From Nibribacter koreensis (GTDB lineage Bacteria > Bacteroidota > Bacteroidia > Cytophagales > Hymenobacteraceae): a stretch of DNA of 64,000 nucleotides. The stretch is taken from positions 1 to 64,000 of the forward strand of contig NZ_BAABGX010000003.1 in assembly GCF_039541795.1 (NCBI RefSeq), read 5' to 3'. Below the pieces are notes generated by a model. It was not told the origin of the DNA. It did not search any database and saw nothing but the letters and a program-made list of their open reading frames with translations. Both the position numbers and the translations under genes were made by a program. Below, piece after piece: positions 52,970 to 60,238 of the stretch (within the stretch, counting starts at the first letter, position 1; each line of letters begins with the position of its first letter).

Positions 52970-53869
52970 TTCTTCAATCAGTTCTTTGTTGAGCATGGCT
53001 CCGGCTTTGGTACCGGCGGCCACAGCCACAGAGACGGTGCGGATCATGGTGGTGGCATCTCCGGCGGCATAAATACCAGGCACGGTAGTTCTAAAGAACT
53101 CATCTACCTGCAGAAAACCTTGTTCAGTCAAGACACAGCCTAATTCTTCTGGAAGCTTGCAATGTTGCGTCATAGCCGGTCTGGCAAAAACGGCGGCCAA
53201 TGGGAGGGTAGTGCCGTCATTGAAAACTACGCTTTGTAGATTTCCCTGTACATGCGCCAATTCCTTAATTTCCCGTTCGTCTATCTGGATGTGGTGATGT
53301 GCTAAAGCCTGGCCTTGTTCTGCGGTGAGGGTGCTTTTGCCGTTGGTGAGCACGGTTAGGGAAGGCGACCAGTTGGAGATGAGCCGCGCAAACTCAAAGG
53401 CCATGTCCCCATTGGCCAAAACCGCCAGGTTCTGGTGGTGGACTTCATAGCCGTGGCAGTACGGACAATGTAACACGGAGATACCCCAGCATTCTGCGAA
53501 GCCTTTCATCTCTGGCATGAGGTCCTTCACGCCGGTGGCAAAAAGGAGTTTATGAGCCGTGTAGGTCTCACCCGCTGACGTACTTACCTCAAAGGCGTTG
53601 TTTTCTCCGGTGGCGTGTACGGCTAAGGCGTTTTTAAACACCACAGTAGGGTAGGCCAGTACCTGTTCTCTGGCTTTCTGGGAAATGGCCGCGGGCGTTT
53701 CACCGTCTTGGGTGATGAAGTTGTGCGAGTGCGGCGTCTGTCTGTTGCAAGGTTGTCCGCTGTCCAGTACCAGCACGTTTCTAAGCGACCTGCCCAAGGC
53801 CATGGCCGCCGACAGGCCCGCGTAGCTTCCCCCAATGATGATGGCGTCAAAGTCTTTTCTCTCTTCCAT
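52961..53869 (-). CDS. Thioredoxin reductase-like FAD/NAD(P) oxidoreductase
   Basis: 302 residues, class II flavin disulfide reductase. FAD motif IIIGGSYAGLSAA at the N-terminus; NAD(P) domain with a C135-P-Y-C138 redox pair in LHCPYCHGYEV; FAD-binding end GIYAAGDATTM. Compared with true TrxB (CATC), the CPYC active site and the missing long NADP motif place it with TrxB-like/HcaD-like or ferredoxin-NADP reductase-like members, so the partner is uncertain. The last Arg-Phe and stop come from repeat copy 21. It is divergent from a Fur-family regulator and has a full promoter at 53978-54007 overlapped by a dyad. Confidence 0.85.
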   Translation of the reverse strand: MEERKDFDAIIIGGSYAGLSAAMALGRSLRNVLVLDSGQPCNRQTPHSHNFITQDGETPAAISQKAREQVLAYPTVVFKNALAVHATGENNAFEVSTSAGETYTAHKLLFATGVKDLMPEMKGFAECWGISVLHCPYCHGYEVHHQNLAVLANGDMAFEFARLISNWSPSLTVLTNGKSTLTAEQGQALAHHHIQIDEREIKELAHVQGNLQSVVFNDGTTLPLAAVFARPAMTQHCKLPEELGCVLTEQGFLQVDEFFRTTVPGIYAAGDATTMIRTVSVAVAAGTKAGAMLNKELIEERF

Positions 53870-53977
53870 AATGCTATTGTTTCATAAGCTACTTCAAATG
53901 AATAAGGGCCATATTGCTGAAGAGTACTTGTCATAGTAATCAAGCCGTGGGCGGTGTTCACCGTGAAATAGGTTTGG

Positions 53978-54007
53978 CAAATGTAGAGATGTTTTATATT
54001 ATTGCAA
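53978..54007 (-). promoter_or_regulatory. Promoter of the TrxB-like gene (TTG-N19-TACATTTG)
   Basis: On the minus strand TTG at 54007-54005, 19 nt, TACATTTG at 53985-53978: an exact match to the Bacteroidota -33/-7 pattern. The -33 box lies inside the dyad at 54003-54017. The leader would be about 100 nt. Confidence 0.6.
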
Positions 54008-54017
54008 CAATGTTGCA
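54003..54017. promoter_or_regulatory. Candidate Fur-family operator (TGCAACA-A-TGTTGCA)
   Basis: A perfect 7-1-7 dyad in the divergent spacer, 12 bp upstream of the Fur-like gene and overlapping the -33 box of the TrxB-like gene. Fur-family boxes are commonly 7-1-7 AT-rich dyads. Position implies repression of the TrxB-like gene and autoregulation. Confidence 0.6.
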
Positions 54018-54029
54018 TTAATAAAATTT

Positions 54030-54410
54030 ATGAAGAGACGAAGCACCCCCACCCAGCAGTCCATCTTGTCTTTGTTGCAGACGGCGGGCTCTGCCCTGAG
54101 CCAAGATATGATTGAGCAAAAACTGAAGGGTGAGGCTGACCGGGTGACCATTTACCGGGTGCTCAACCGCTTTTGCGAGGACGGCATTACGCACCGCATC
54201 GTCTCAGATGACGGCAAATACTACTTCGCGCTGTGCCGCAGTTGTGAGAAGCACCACCACACCCATGACCACTTCCATTTCAAATGCGTGACTTGCCTGC
54301 GGGTGGAATGCTTGCCAGAGCAGGTGAAACTTACCCTGCCCCAGGGCTACAAAGCAGAGCAGGTGAATTGCTGGGTTTCTGGATACTGCGCCAGCTGTCA
54401 AACGGTGTAA
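54030..54410 (+). CDS. Fur-family metalloregulator
   Basis: 126 residues. The winged-helix DNA-binding domain is RSTPTQQSILSLLQTAGSALSQDMIEQKLKGEADRVTIYRVLNRF in short blocks (DRVTIYRVLNRFCEDG is the recognition helix region). The dimerisation domain holds three CxxC pairs (CRSC, CVTC, CASC) for structural zinc and a His-rich regulatory site (EKHHHTHDHFHFKC). Whether it senses zinc (Zur), iron or peroxide (PerR) cannot be settled; the abundance of Cys and His favours zinc, while the neighbouring TrxB-like and SOD genes favour a redox role. Likely binds the dyad at 54003-54017. Confidence 0.88.
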   Translation: MKRRSTPTQQSILSLLQTAGSALSQDMIEQKLKGEADRVTIYRVLNRFCEDGITHRIVSDDGKYYFALCRSCEKHHHTHDHFHFKCVTCLRVECLPEQVKLTLPQGYKAEQVNCWVSGYCASCQTV

Positions 54411-54411
54411 T

Positions 54412-54449
54412 CGTTTTTAGCCTCTTTTCTGGAAAATAGGCTGAAAACG
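54412..54449. repeat. 38-bp palindromic repeat copy 22
   Basis: Imperfect (TTAGCCTC left, TAGGCTGA right), starting 1 nt after the Fur-like gene's stop codon. Confidence 0.92.
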
Positions 54450-54486
54450 ACTTTTCATATCGCATCCATCCTGGAATTCATGGCGC

Positions 54487-54526
54487 ATAAGAAAAGCCCC
54501 ACTGCTGGCAGTGAGGCTTTTCTTAT
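54487..54526. terminator. Bidirectional terminator between fur-like gene and sod
   Basis: ATAAGAAAAGCC and GGCTTTTCTTAT outer arms with inner ACTGC/GCAGT pairing, one mismatch, 2-nt centre. Lies 18 bp past the minus-strand sod stop. Confidence 0.85.
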
Positions 54527-54544
54527 TAAATTACGCAGAATTGA

Positions 54545-55156
54545 TTAACCGTTGGCTTTCGCGTAACGGTTGTTTACTTCGTCCCAGTTGATGAGGTTGA
54601 AGAACGCTGTGATGTACTCTGGTCTGCGGTTCTGGTATTTCAAGTAATACGCGTGCTCCCAAACGTCCAATCCTAGGATGGGTAAGCCGCCGCAAGAGTC
54701 AACGCCTTCCATTAAGGGGTTGTCTTGGTTAGCGGTAGAGCAGATTTGCAGCCCGCCGCCTTCAACAGCACATAGCCAAGCCCAGCCAGACCCAAAGCGG
54801 GTGGTAGCGGCCTTGGTGAATTCTTCTTTGAACGCGTCATAAGACCCGAATGCCTTTTCAATGGCCTCGGCCACGGGACCGGTTGGGTTGCCGCCGCCGT
54901 TCGGGCTCAAGATGGTCCAAAACAGGTTGTGGTTGTAATAGCCGCCGCCGTTGTTTCTGATTGCTGGCGTCTTGGCCGCATCACGCAACAACTCCTCAAT
55001 GGTCTGACCTTCTTTGTCAGTGCCCTGGATGGCGTTGTTCAGGTTGGTCGTGTAGGCCTGGTGGTGCTTGGTATGGTGAATCTCCATGGTCTGACGGTCA
55101 ATGTGCGGTTCAAGCGCATCGTACGCATACGGAAGTTGCGGAAGTTCAAATGGCAT
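54545..55156 (-). CDS. sodA: Superoxide dismutase (Fe/Mn)
   Basis: 203 residues, cytoplasmic dismutase of superoxide. Metal ligands are visible as His in MEIHHTKHHQAY, His in YYNHNLFW, and Asp plus His in LGLDVWEHAYYLKYQ. GGGYYNHN and WDEVNNRY are typical. Fe versus Mn cannot be separated safely from sequence alone. Upstream are a candidate -7 box (55215-55222) and a 16-bp dyad (55188-55203). Confidence 0.96.
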   Translation of the reverse strand: MPFELPQLPYAYDALEPHIDRQTMEIHHTKHHQAYTTNLNNAIQGTDKEGQTIEELLRDAAKTPAIRNNGGGYYNHNLFWTILSPNGGGNPTGPVAEAIEKAFGSYDAFKEEFTKAATTRFGSGWAWLCAVEGGGLQICSTANQDNPLMEGVDSCGGLPILGLDVWEHAYYLKYQNRRPEYITAFFNLINWDEVNNRYAKANG

Positions 55157-55187
55157 AGTTTTACAGGTTAAGGTTGTACAATAAATG

Positions 55188-55203
55188 ATGTCTGTATAGA
55201 CAT
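55188..55203. promoter_or_regulatory. 16-bp dyad upstream of sod (ATGTCT-GTAT-AGACAT)
   Basis: Perfect 6-bp arms around GTAT, 32-47 bp upstream of the sod start and just downstream of a TAACTTTG box. A regulator site or leader hairpin. Confidence 0.4.
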
Positions 55204-55214
55204 ACGGACTGCGC

Positions 55215-55222
55215 CAAAGTTA
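55215..55222 (-). promoter_or_regulatory. Candidate -7 box for sod (TAACTTTG)
   Basis: Minus-strand TAACTTTG just upstream of the dyad at 55188-55203 and at the very 3' end region of tadA. The -33 TTG is not evident. Confidence 0.4.
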
Positions 55223-55224
55223 AT

Positions 55225-55671
55225 CTAAATTCTTTTCGCTCTAAAGAAATCAGACATCAGCTGACTGCACTCGTTGGCCAGGATGCCGGCCACCAGTTCG
55301 GTCTTAGGGTGCAAAAGGTTCACGCCCAATCTGCGGTAGCCGCGCTTCTCATCTGCCGCGGCATAGACTACGCGCTTAAGCTGGGACCAATAACTGGCCC
55401 CAGCGCACATTACGCAGGGTTCTACGGTCACATACAAGGTGCAGTCATGCAGGTACTTGTTGCCCAGGTGGTTGGCGGCGGCGGTAAAGGCCAGCATCTC
55501 GGCGTGGGCGGTGACGTCGTTGAGCTTTTCGGTCTGGTTATAGGCACGGGCTATGATCTTGTTCTGGCAGACAACGACGGCGCCAATCGGGATTTCCCCC
55601 TCTTCTAAAGCATATTGGGCCTGTTTGTAGGCCTCGCGCATGAAATGTTCGTCTGAGTGTACACTGAGCAC
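55225..55671 (-). CDS. tadA: tRNA-specific adenosine deaminase TadA
   Basis: 148 residues from GTG 55671 (an in-frame ATG at residue 11 is too late to keep the first helix). Deaminates A34 of tRNA(Arg) to inosine. The zinc site is His56-A-E58 (VTAHAEML) plus Cys86 and Cys89 (EPCVMCAGA); GEIPIGAVVV is the usual opening. Length fits the family. It lies 55 bp after a terminator and is independent of sod. Confidence 0.95.
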   Translation of the reverse strand: MLSVHSDEHFMREAYKQAQYALEEGEIPIGAVVVCQNKIIARAYNQTEKLNDVTAHAEMLAFTAAANHLGNKYLHDCTLYVTVEPCVMCAGASYWSQLKRVVYAAADEKRGYRRLGVNLLHPKTELVAGILANECSQLMSDFFRAKRI

Positions 55672-55690
55672 GGCTGGGTTGGGTTAAATG

Positions 55691-55724
55691 AGAACGGGTA
55701 GCTCTTTTTACCGCTACCCGTTCT
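55691..55724. terminator. Terminator of the exported DUF1795-like gene
   Basis: AGAACGGGTAGC pairs exactly with GCTACCCGTTCT around a 10-nt loop, 60 bp past the minus-strand gene at 55785 and following repeat copy 23. Confidence 0.8.
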
Positions 55725-55739
55725 GCTATGTTACAAAGG

Positions 55740-55777
55740 CGTTTTTGGCCTGTTTTCTGGAAAAGAGGCCAAAAACG
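55740..55777. repeat. 38-bp palindromic repeat copy 23
   Basis: Left half exact consensus; right half GAGGCCAAAAACG with one arm mismatch. Seven bp past the stop of the exported protein gene. Confidence 0.95.
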
Positions 55778-55784
55778 GAATACT

Positions 55785-56333
55785 CTACTTGACTTGGGCG
55801 CTGGCCATCACAGCTTTGGCGGTCTCCTGCCACTGCGGTTGCAATTGCGCCGGGGCGTTAAAGCTGAAGATGAGCATCTGGTCCTTTAAGAAGGTGTACT
55901 GGATGATGGTGTACTTTCTAACCGGGGCTAATTGCTGGGTCTTGCGTTCGTCCTTTACGGTAGACACAAACTCAAACACTAAGAAGTCGCGGCCGTTGAT
56001 CTTCTGGCTTTCCTCTTTGATGAACTTCACCTCAGAGAACATGCGTTGGATGGAGGCCTTGTAAAAAGACTGCATCATCTTCACGTCTCCCTCCGGGAAA
56101 GTGCTGGGGCGCTGATTGACGCTAATGTCTATTTGGCCGTCTGGGCTGGTGAAGACGCCCAGCGGTTTACGGGCCGAAGGGTACTCGCGGGCAATGCCGT
56201 CATCTGGCATCACGGCAAACGTTTCTGGTATGGCCAGGCTCACGTTCTTGGTAATGGCTATTTTCTTAAGTTTTGGTCCGTCAAAGGCCAATAAGAAGGG
56301 CAGGAGGAGGGCTATGAGATATTTTTTGTTCAT
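55785..56333 (-). CDS. Small exported protein of unknown function
   Basis: 182 residues. A short signal peptide (KKYLIALLLPFLLAFDG) is followed by a single alpha/beta domain: KNVSLAIPETFAVMPDD, DGQIDISVNQRPS, YKASIQRMFSEVKFIKEE, and QYTFLKDQMLIFSFNAPAQLQPQWQETAKAVMASA. This pattern recalls PsbP/DUF1795-like proteins but I cannot assign a family firmly. I chose ATG 56333 since the longer start adds 26 residues with no signal peptide. A promoter with both boxes lies at 56409-56440. Confidence 0.72.
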   Translation of the reverse strand: MNKKYLIALLLPFLLAFDGPKLKKIAITKNVSLAIPETFAVMPDDGIAREYPSARKPLGVFTSPDGQIDISVNQRPSTFPEGDVKMMQSFYKASIQRMFSEVKFIKEESQKINGRDFLVFEFVSTVKDERKTQQLAPVRKYTIIQYTFLKDQMLIFSFNAPAQLQPQWQETAKAVMASAQVK

Positions 56334-56408
56334 GTTCTTATATAAAGGTGTTGTTGCCACGCTGGCAAAAGCAAATACCAGGCCGGTAAGTTCCAGAAGA
56401 AGGCGGGG

Positions 56409-56440
56409 CAAAGGTAGGGGAGAAAACAGCAGCTTTTCAA
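56409..56440 (-). promoter_or_regulatory. Promoter for the exported protein gene (TTG-N21-TACCTTTG)
   Basis: Minus-strand TTG at 56440-56438, 21 nt, TACCTTTG at 56416-56409. Leader of about 70 nt. Confidence 0.5.
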
Positions 56441-56458
56441 ATGCGCGGCGGGCAGAGA

Positions 56459-56487
56459 AAAAGCCCGGCTAAAATAACCGGGCTTTT
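56459..56487. other. Strong hairpin in the nuo upstream spacer
   Basis: AAAAGCCCGG pairs exactly with CCGGGCTTTT around CTAAAATAA. It looks like an intrinsic terminator but no gene ends here, so it may end a small transcript or act as an attenuator. Confidence 0.6.
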
Positions 56488-56563
56488 GCCATGTTTGAAG
56501 AAAGCTTTAATAATTCAAACAGGGAAAGCGTAGCGTCTGAGGGGGAGACCGCTAAACCTTATG

Positions 56564-56579
56564 AGAACATTCATGTTCT
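56564..56579. promoter_or_regulatory. Dyad AGAACAT-TC-ATGTTCT upstream of nuo
   Basis: Perfect 7-bp arms, 2-nt centre, about 160 bp upstream of the nuo -33 box. A possible regulator site; no cognate regulator is identified. Confidence 0.35.
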
Positions 56580-56735
56580 ACTATGTAAAGAAAGAATTTT
56601 TTTGAGAATAATAACAGCCAAGGCCGGAAATATTTAATTATTTCTAAAAGGAATATCGTTTGCCAAAGAAGATTTAAGAAAAAGCCAAGTCTGGGCAGCA
56701 GTATCCTTCGGTTCAGTGAGCATTCTCTATTTTCC

Positions 56736-56766
56736 TTTGAATCTTAGGTAATAGTGCCTAATTTTG
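56736..56766 (+). promoter_or_regulatory. Promoter of the nuo operon (TTTG-N19-TAATTTTG)
   Basis: TTTG at 56736-56739, 19 nt, TAATTTTG at 56759-56766: exact Bacteroidota consensus. Transcription would start near 56772, giving a leader of about 13 nt before nuoA. Confidence 0.75.
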
Positions 56767-56785
56767 CCACCTAATTTGCTTTATT

Positions 56786-57169
56786 ATGGAACCGACAGCA
56801 ACTGCGCAATATGTACCGGGCGATTTCCTGCCCATCGTGATTCAGTTCGCGGCCGCTCTGGGCTTTGTGGTTTTTGCCATGGTGGTGACGCACCTCATTG
56901 GCCCTAAGCGCCACAGCAAAGTAAAAGACGCTTCCTGGGAGTGCGGTATTGAGTCTAAAGGCGATGCCCGTGCCCCTATCTCCATCAAATATTTCCTGAT
57001 TGCCATCCTGTTTGTACTTTTTGACGTGGAGGTGATCTTCCTCTACCCTTGGGCGGTCAACTTCAAATATCTGGGAATGGACGGCTTTGTGTGGATGCTG
57101 GTGTTCATGGGCTTACTTTTGACCGGCTTTTTCTACGTGCTCAAGAAGGGCGTCCTTAAGTGGGAATAG
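56786..57169 (+). CDS. nuoA: NADH-quinone oxidoreductase subunit A
   Basis: 127 residues, three transmembrane helices. NuoA is a membrane-arm subunit of complex I near the quinone channel. The conserved loop WECGIESKGDARAPISIKYFLIAILFVLFDVEV is visible in parts (WECGIESKGDARAP, FLIAILFVLFDVEVIF, with the Cys and Asp/Glu residues of the family). First gene of the operon; a repeat copy lies between it and nuoB. Confidence 0.96.
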   Translation: MEPTATAQYVPGDFLPIVIQFAAALGFVVFAMVVTHLIGPKRHSKVKDASWECGIESKGDARAPISIKYFLIAILFVLFDVEVIFLYPWAVNFKYLGMDGFVWMLVFMGLLLTGFFYVLKKGVLKWE

Positions 57170-57232
57170 AATTGCATTTTACCTGCGCCGCTAACAAACT
57201 ATTATAAGCTTACAGGTGTTCTAGAGAGCAGG

Positions 57233-57270
57233 CGTTTTTAGCCTCTTTTCCAGAAAACTAAGCAAAAACG
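57233..57270. repeat. 38-bp palindromic repeat copy 24, just upstream of nuoB
   Basis: Imperfect (TTAGCCTC left, CTAAGCAAAAACG right). It ends 3 nt before the nuoB ATG, covering the ribosome-binding region inside the nuo operon. Confidence 0.9.
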
Positions 57271-57273
57271 AAC

Positions 57274-57828
57274 ATGAGCGATAACAAAAGCGATATTACC
57301 CTGGTGAATGCCCCAGAGGGCATTGAAGGTGCTGGCTTCTTTGCCACCTCTATTGAGAAGGTGGTAGGCATGGCCCGTAAGCACTCTTTATGGCCTTTGC
57401 CGTTTGCCACGTCTTGCTGCGGTATTGAGTACATGGCCACCATGGGTTCTCATTATGATATTTCCCGTTTCGGGTCTGAGCGTCCCAGCTTCTCCCCGCG
57501 CCAGGCAGACTTGCTGATGGTGATGGGTACCATTGCCAAGAAGATGGCACCGGTGGTAAAGCAGGTGTATGAGCAGATGGCCGAGCCCCGTTGGGTGATT
57601 GCCGTGGGTGCCTGCGCCAGCAGCGGTGGTATCTTTGACTCTTACAGCGTATTGCAGGGCATTGACCGCGTAGTACCGGTAGACGTGTACGTGCCGGGCT
57701 GCCCGCCGCGCCCAGAGCAGATTCTGGATGGCTTGATGCGTATTCAGGATTTGGCTGAGAACGAGTCCCTGCGCCGCCGTAACTCACCAGAATATCAAGC
57801 ATTACTAGCTTCTTACAACATTAAATAG
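57274..57828 (+). CDS. nuoB: NADH-quinone oxidoreductase subunit B
   Basis: 184 residues, carries the last iron-sulfur cluster (N2) that hands electrons to quinone. Cluster ligands are Cys48-Cys49 (FATSCCGIEYMA), Cys114 (VGACASSGG) and Cys143 (VYVPGCPPRPEQ). The end matches the family. Repeat copy 24 occupies the ribosome-binding region 3 nt upstream. nuoC follows after 2 bp. Confidence 0.97.
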   Translation: MSDNKSDITLVNAPEGIEGAGFFATSIEKVVGMARKHSLWPLPFATSCCGIEYMATMGSHYDISRFGSERPSFSPRQADLLMVMGTIAKKMAPVVKQVYEQMAEPRWVIAVGACASSGGIFDSYSVLQGIDRVVPVDVYVPGCPPRPEQILDGLMRIQDLAENESLRRRNSPEYQALLASYNIK

Positions 57829-57830
57829 GC

Positions 57831-58337
57831 ATGTCCGAACTTACCAACGAACTCCTCATCCAAAAGCTTCAAGAGAAGTTTGGGGACCAGGTGTTTGATA
57901 TCCAGGAGCCTTACGGTCTGGTCACTGTGACCACCACCCGTGAAAACATCATCCCCATTCTACAGGCACTGTATGATGATGAGATGATGCAGTTCCAGTT
58001 CCTCACCACCATGTGCGGAATCCATTACCCAGATAACAAGGGCCAGGAGCTAGGCGTGATTTACCACGTGCACAGCTTGGTACACAACGTGCGCCTTCGC
58101 CTTAAAATCTTCTTCTCTGAGGATGATGCCGTGGTGCCAACCGCCACCAACCTGTACGCCACCGCCAACTGGATGGAACGTGAGACCTGGGATTTCTACG
58201 GCATCCGATTTGAGGGTCACCCTAACCTTATTCGCATTCTCAATGTGGAAGAGATGGAGGTGTTCCCCATGCGTAAGGAGTTCCCGCTAGAGGATCAAAC
58301 CCGCGAAGACAAGATTAATACCTTCTTCGGAAGATAA
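57831..58337 (+). CDS. nuoC: NADH-quinone oxidoreductase subunit C
   Basis: 168 residues of the 30-kDa subunit of the peripheral arm. The family signature ERETWDFYGIRFEGHPNLIRIL (cited as ERETWDFYGIRFEGHPN) is complete and is followed by FPLEDQTREDK. Separate from nuoD here, not fused as in some bacteria. It starts 2 bp after nuoB; a hairpin with a T-run separates it from nuoD. Confidence 0.96.
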   Translation: MSELTNELLIQKLQEKFGDQVFDIQEPYGLVTVTTTRENIIPILQALYDDEMMQFQFLTTMCGIHYPDNKGQELGVIYHVHSLVHNVRLRLKIFFSEDDAVVPTATNLYATANWMERETWDFYGIRFEGHPNLIRILNVEEMEVFPMRKEFPLEDQTREDKINTFFGR

Positions 58338-58347
58338 TAGAAGGCCT

Positions 58348-58386
58348 AAACCGATGATTGCGCAAAAGCACGGTCATCGGTTTTGC
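58348..58386 (+). terminator. Hairpin with short T-run between nuoC and nuoD
   Basis: AAACCGATGA pairs exactly with TCATCGGTTT, then TT G: a terminator-like hairpin inside the operon. It may attenuate or stabilise RNA; it is unlikely to stop all transcription, since nuoD-I follow. Confidence 0.5.
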
Positions 58387-58406
58387 CGCATACCCTAACA
58401 GCCATT

Positions 58407-59630
58407 ATGGAGTTAGACAAACCAACAACAGGAACAACAGAGTTAAACACCACAGACACCTTTGTACAGGAGTTAACCACTCTTAACCTAGGTCCTACGC
58501 ACCCGGCCACGCACGGCATCTTCCAGAACATTCTACAAATGAATGGCGAGAAGATCGTTTCGGGCGTGCCTACCATTGGCTACATTCACCGGGCCTTTGA
58601 GAAGATTGCCGAGCGTAGAGCGTTCTACCAAATCACCCCGCTCACTGACCGCATGAACTACTGCTCCTCACCCATCAACAACATGGGCTGGTGGATGACG
58701 GTAGAGAAGTTGTTGGGCGTAACGGTTCCAAAACGCGCTGAGTACATTAGAGTGATTGTGATGGAGCTGGCCCGTATTGCGGACCACTTGATCTGTAACT
58801 CTATCTTGGGCGTGGACACGGGCGCCTTCTCGGGCTTCTTGTACGTGTTTCAGGAGCGTGAGAAAATCTATGAGATTTACGAGGAGATCTGCGGTGCCCG
58901 CTTAACTACCAACATGGGTAGAATTGGCGGCATGGAGCGTGACCTTTCTCCGTTGGCCATTGAAAAAATCAGAAAGTTCCTGGCTGAGTTCCCGGCTGTG
59001 ATGCGCGAGTTTGAGACTATGTTCAACCGCAACCGCATCTTTGTGGACCGTGTGGAAGGCGTTGGCCCCATCACGGCAGAGCGTGCCTTGAACTACGGTT
59101 TCACAGGCCCTAACCTGAGAGCTGCTGGCGTAGACTATGACGTGCGCGTCATGAACCCGTACTCGTCCTACCAAGACTTTGAGTTTGATATTCCGGTAGG
59201 TACCAAAGGCGACACCTATGACCGTTTCATGGTGCGTAACGAGGAGATCTGGCAGAGTTTGCGCATCATTCAGCAGGCTTTAGACAATTTACCTGAGGGA
59301 CCTTACCACGCAGACGCGCCAGAGTTCTTTCTGCCGCCAAAGCAAGAGGTGTACCGCAGCATGGAAGCCTTGATCTACCACTTCAAGATTGTGATGGGCG
59401 AGATTGATGCACCAGTAGGTGAGGTCTACCATTCAGTAGAAGGTGGTAATGGGGAGCTAGGCTTCTATCTGGTGTCTGACGGAGGCCGCACGCCGTATCG
59501 TTTGCACTTCAGAAGACCTTGTTTTATTTACTACCAAGCCTACCCAGAAATGGTGGTGGGCACGCAGTTGTCAGATGCCATCGTGATCCTTTCTTCTATG
59601 AATGTGATTGCCGGTGAGCTTGACGCCTAA
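58407..59630 (+). CDS. nuoD: NADH-quinone oxidoreductase subunit D
   Basis: About 407 residues, 49-kDa subunit forming the quinone-binding site with NuoB. LNLGPTHPATHG, VPTIGYIHRAFEKIAE, MNYCSSPINN and the C-terminal SMNVIAGELDA are the recognised blocks. I chose ATG 58407 over an upstream TTG. It begins about 20 bp after the nuoC-nuoD hairpin. Confidence 0.96.
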   Translation: MELDKPTTGTTELNTTDTFVQELTTLNLGPTHPATHGIFQNILQMNGEKIVSGVPTIGYIHRAFEKIAERRAFYQITPLTDRMNYCSSPINNMGWWMTVEKLLGVTVPKRAEYIRVIVMELARIADHLICNSILGVDTGAFSGFLYVFQEREKIYEIYEEICGARLTTNMGRIGGMERDLSPLAIEKIRKFLAEFPAVMREFETMFNRNRIFVDRVEGVGPITAERALNYGFTGPNLRAAGVDYDVRVMNPYSSYQDFEFDIPVGTKGDTYDRFMVRNEEIWQSLRIIQQALDNLPEGPYHADAPEFFLPPKQEVYRSMEALIYHFKIVMGEIDAPVGEVYHSVEGGNGELGFYLVSDGGRTPYRLHFRRPCFIYYQAYPEMVVGTQLSDAIVILSSMNVIAGELDA

Positions 59631-59698
59631 GCGGTTCTTATAACAGAAACATTTTCCCAAGCCTGCTGTGAGGCGGCTTTATATCGACCATTGACCAA

Positions 59699-60238
59699 AT
59701 GGATCAAACAGTAGAAAGAAAAGAAGTACAGTTCTCAGAGGGGGCCATGGCCGAGATTCGGCGCTACCTATCTCATTACCCGGCAGACCGTCAGAAGTCA
59801 GCGTTGTTGCCTATCCTGCACATTGCGCAGGCCGAGTTTGGCGGCTGGGTAAGCCCAGAGGCGATGGACAAAGTAGCCGAAATCCTGGGCATTGAGCCTA
59901 TTGAGGTATATGAGGTGGCTACGTTCTATACCATGTTCAACCTGAAGCCGGTAGGCAAGCACGTGTTGGAGGTTTGCCGAACGGGACCTTGCATGCTACG
60001 CGGCTCAGATGAGTTGATTCAGCACCTGGAGAACAAGTTGGGTTGCAAAGTAGGAGAGACCAGTGCAGACGGCAACTTCACCTTGAAGACCGTGGAGTGC
60101 CTTGCCTCTTGCGGTACCGGCCCAATGTTGCAGGTGAGAGAGCAGTATTATGAGAACTTGGACGCTGCCAGCACAGACCAGTTGCTGGAAGACCTGAAAG
60201 CTTCAACGGTGAAGAAACCATGGGAAGAAAATTATTAA
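59699..60238 (+). CDS. nuoE: NADH-quinone oxidoreductase subunit E
   Basis: 179 residues, binds the [2Fe-2S] cluster N1a next to NuoF. Ligands are Cys in CRTGPCMLRGS (two Cys) and in ECLASCGTGP (two Cys). The helical N-terminus (LPILHIAQAEFGGWVSPEAM) is typical. Its end overlaps the nuoF start by 19 nt. Confidence 0.95.
   Translation: MDQTVERKEVQFSEGAMAEIRRYLSHYPADRQKSALLPILHIAQAEFGGWVSPEAMDKVAEILGIEPIEVYEVATFYTMFNLKPVGKHVLEVCRTGPCMLRGSDELIQHLENKLGCKVGETSADGNFTLKTVECLASCGTGPMLQVREQYYENLDAASTDQLLEDLKASTVKKPWEENY

Larger units (their letters stand above)
56334..56785. other. 452-bp divergent spacer with several hairpins
   Basis: Between the exported protein gene (minus) and nuoA (plus). It holds promoters for both, a strong hairpin at 56459-56487, another at 56492-56521, and a dyad AGAACAT/ATGTTCT at 56564-56579. 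No reading frame is credible. A small RNA is possible but I do not recognise a family. Confidence 0.5.
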
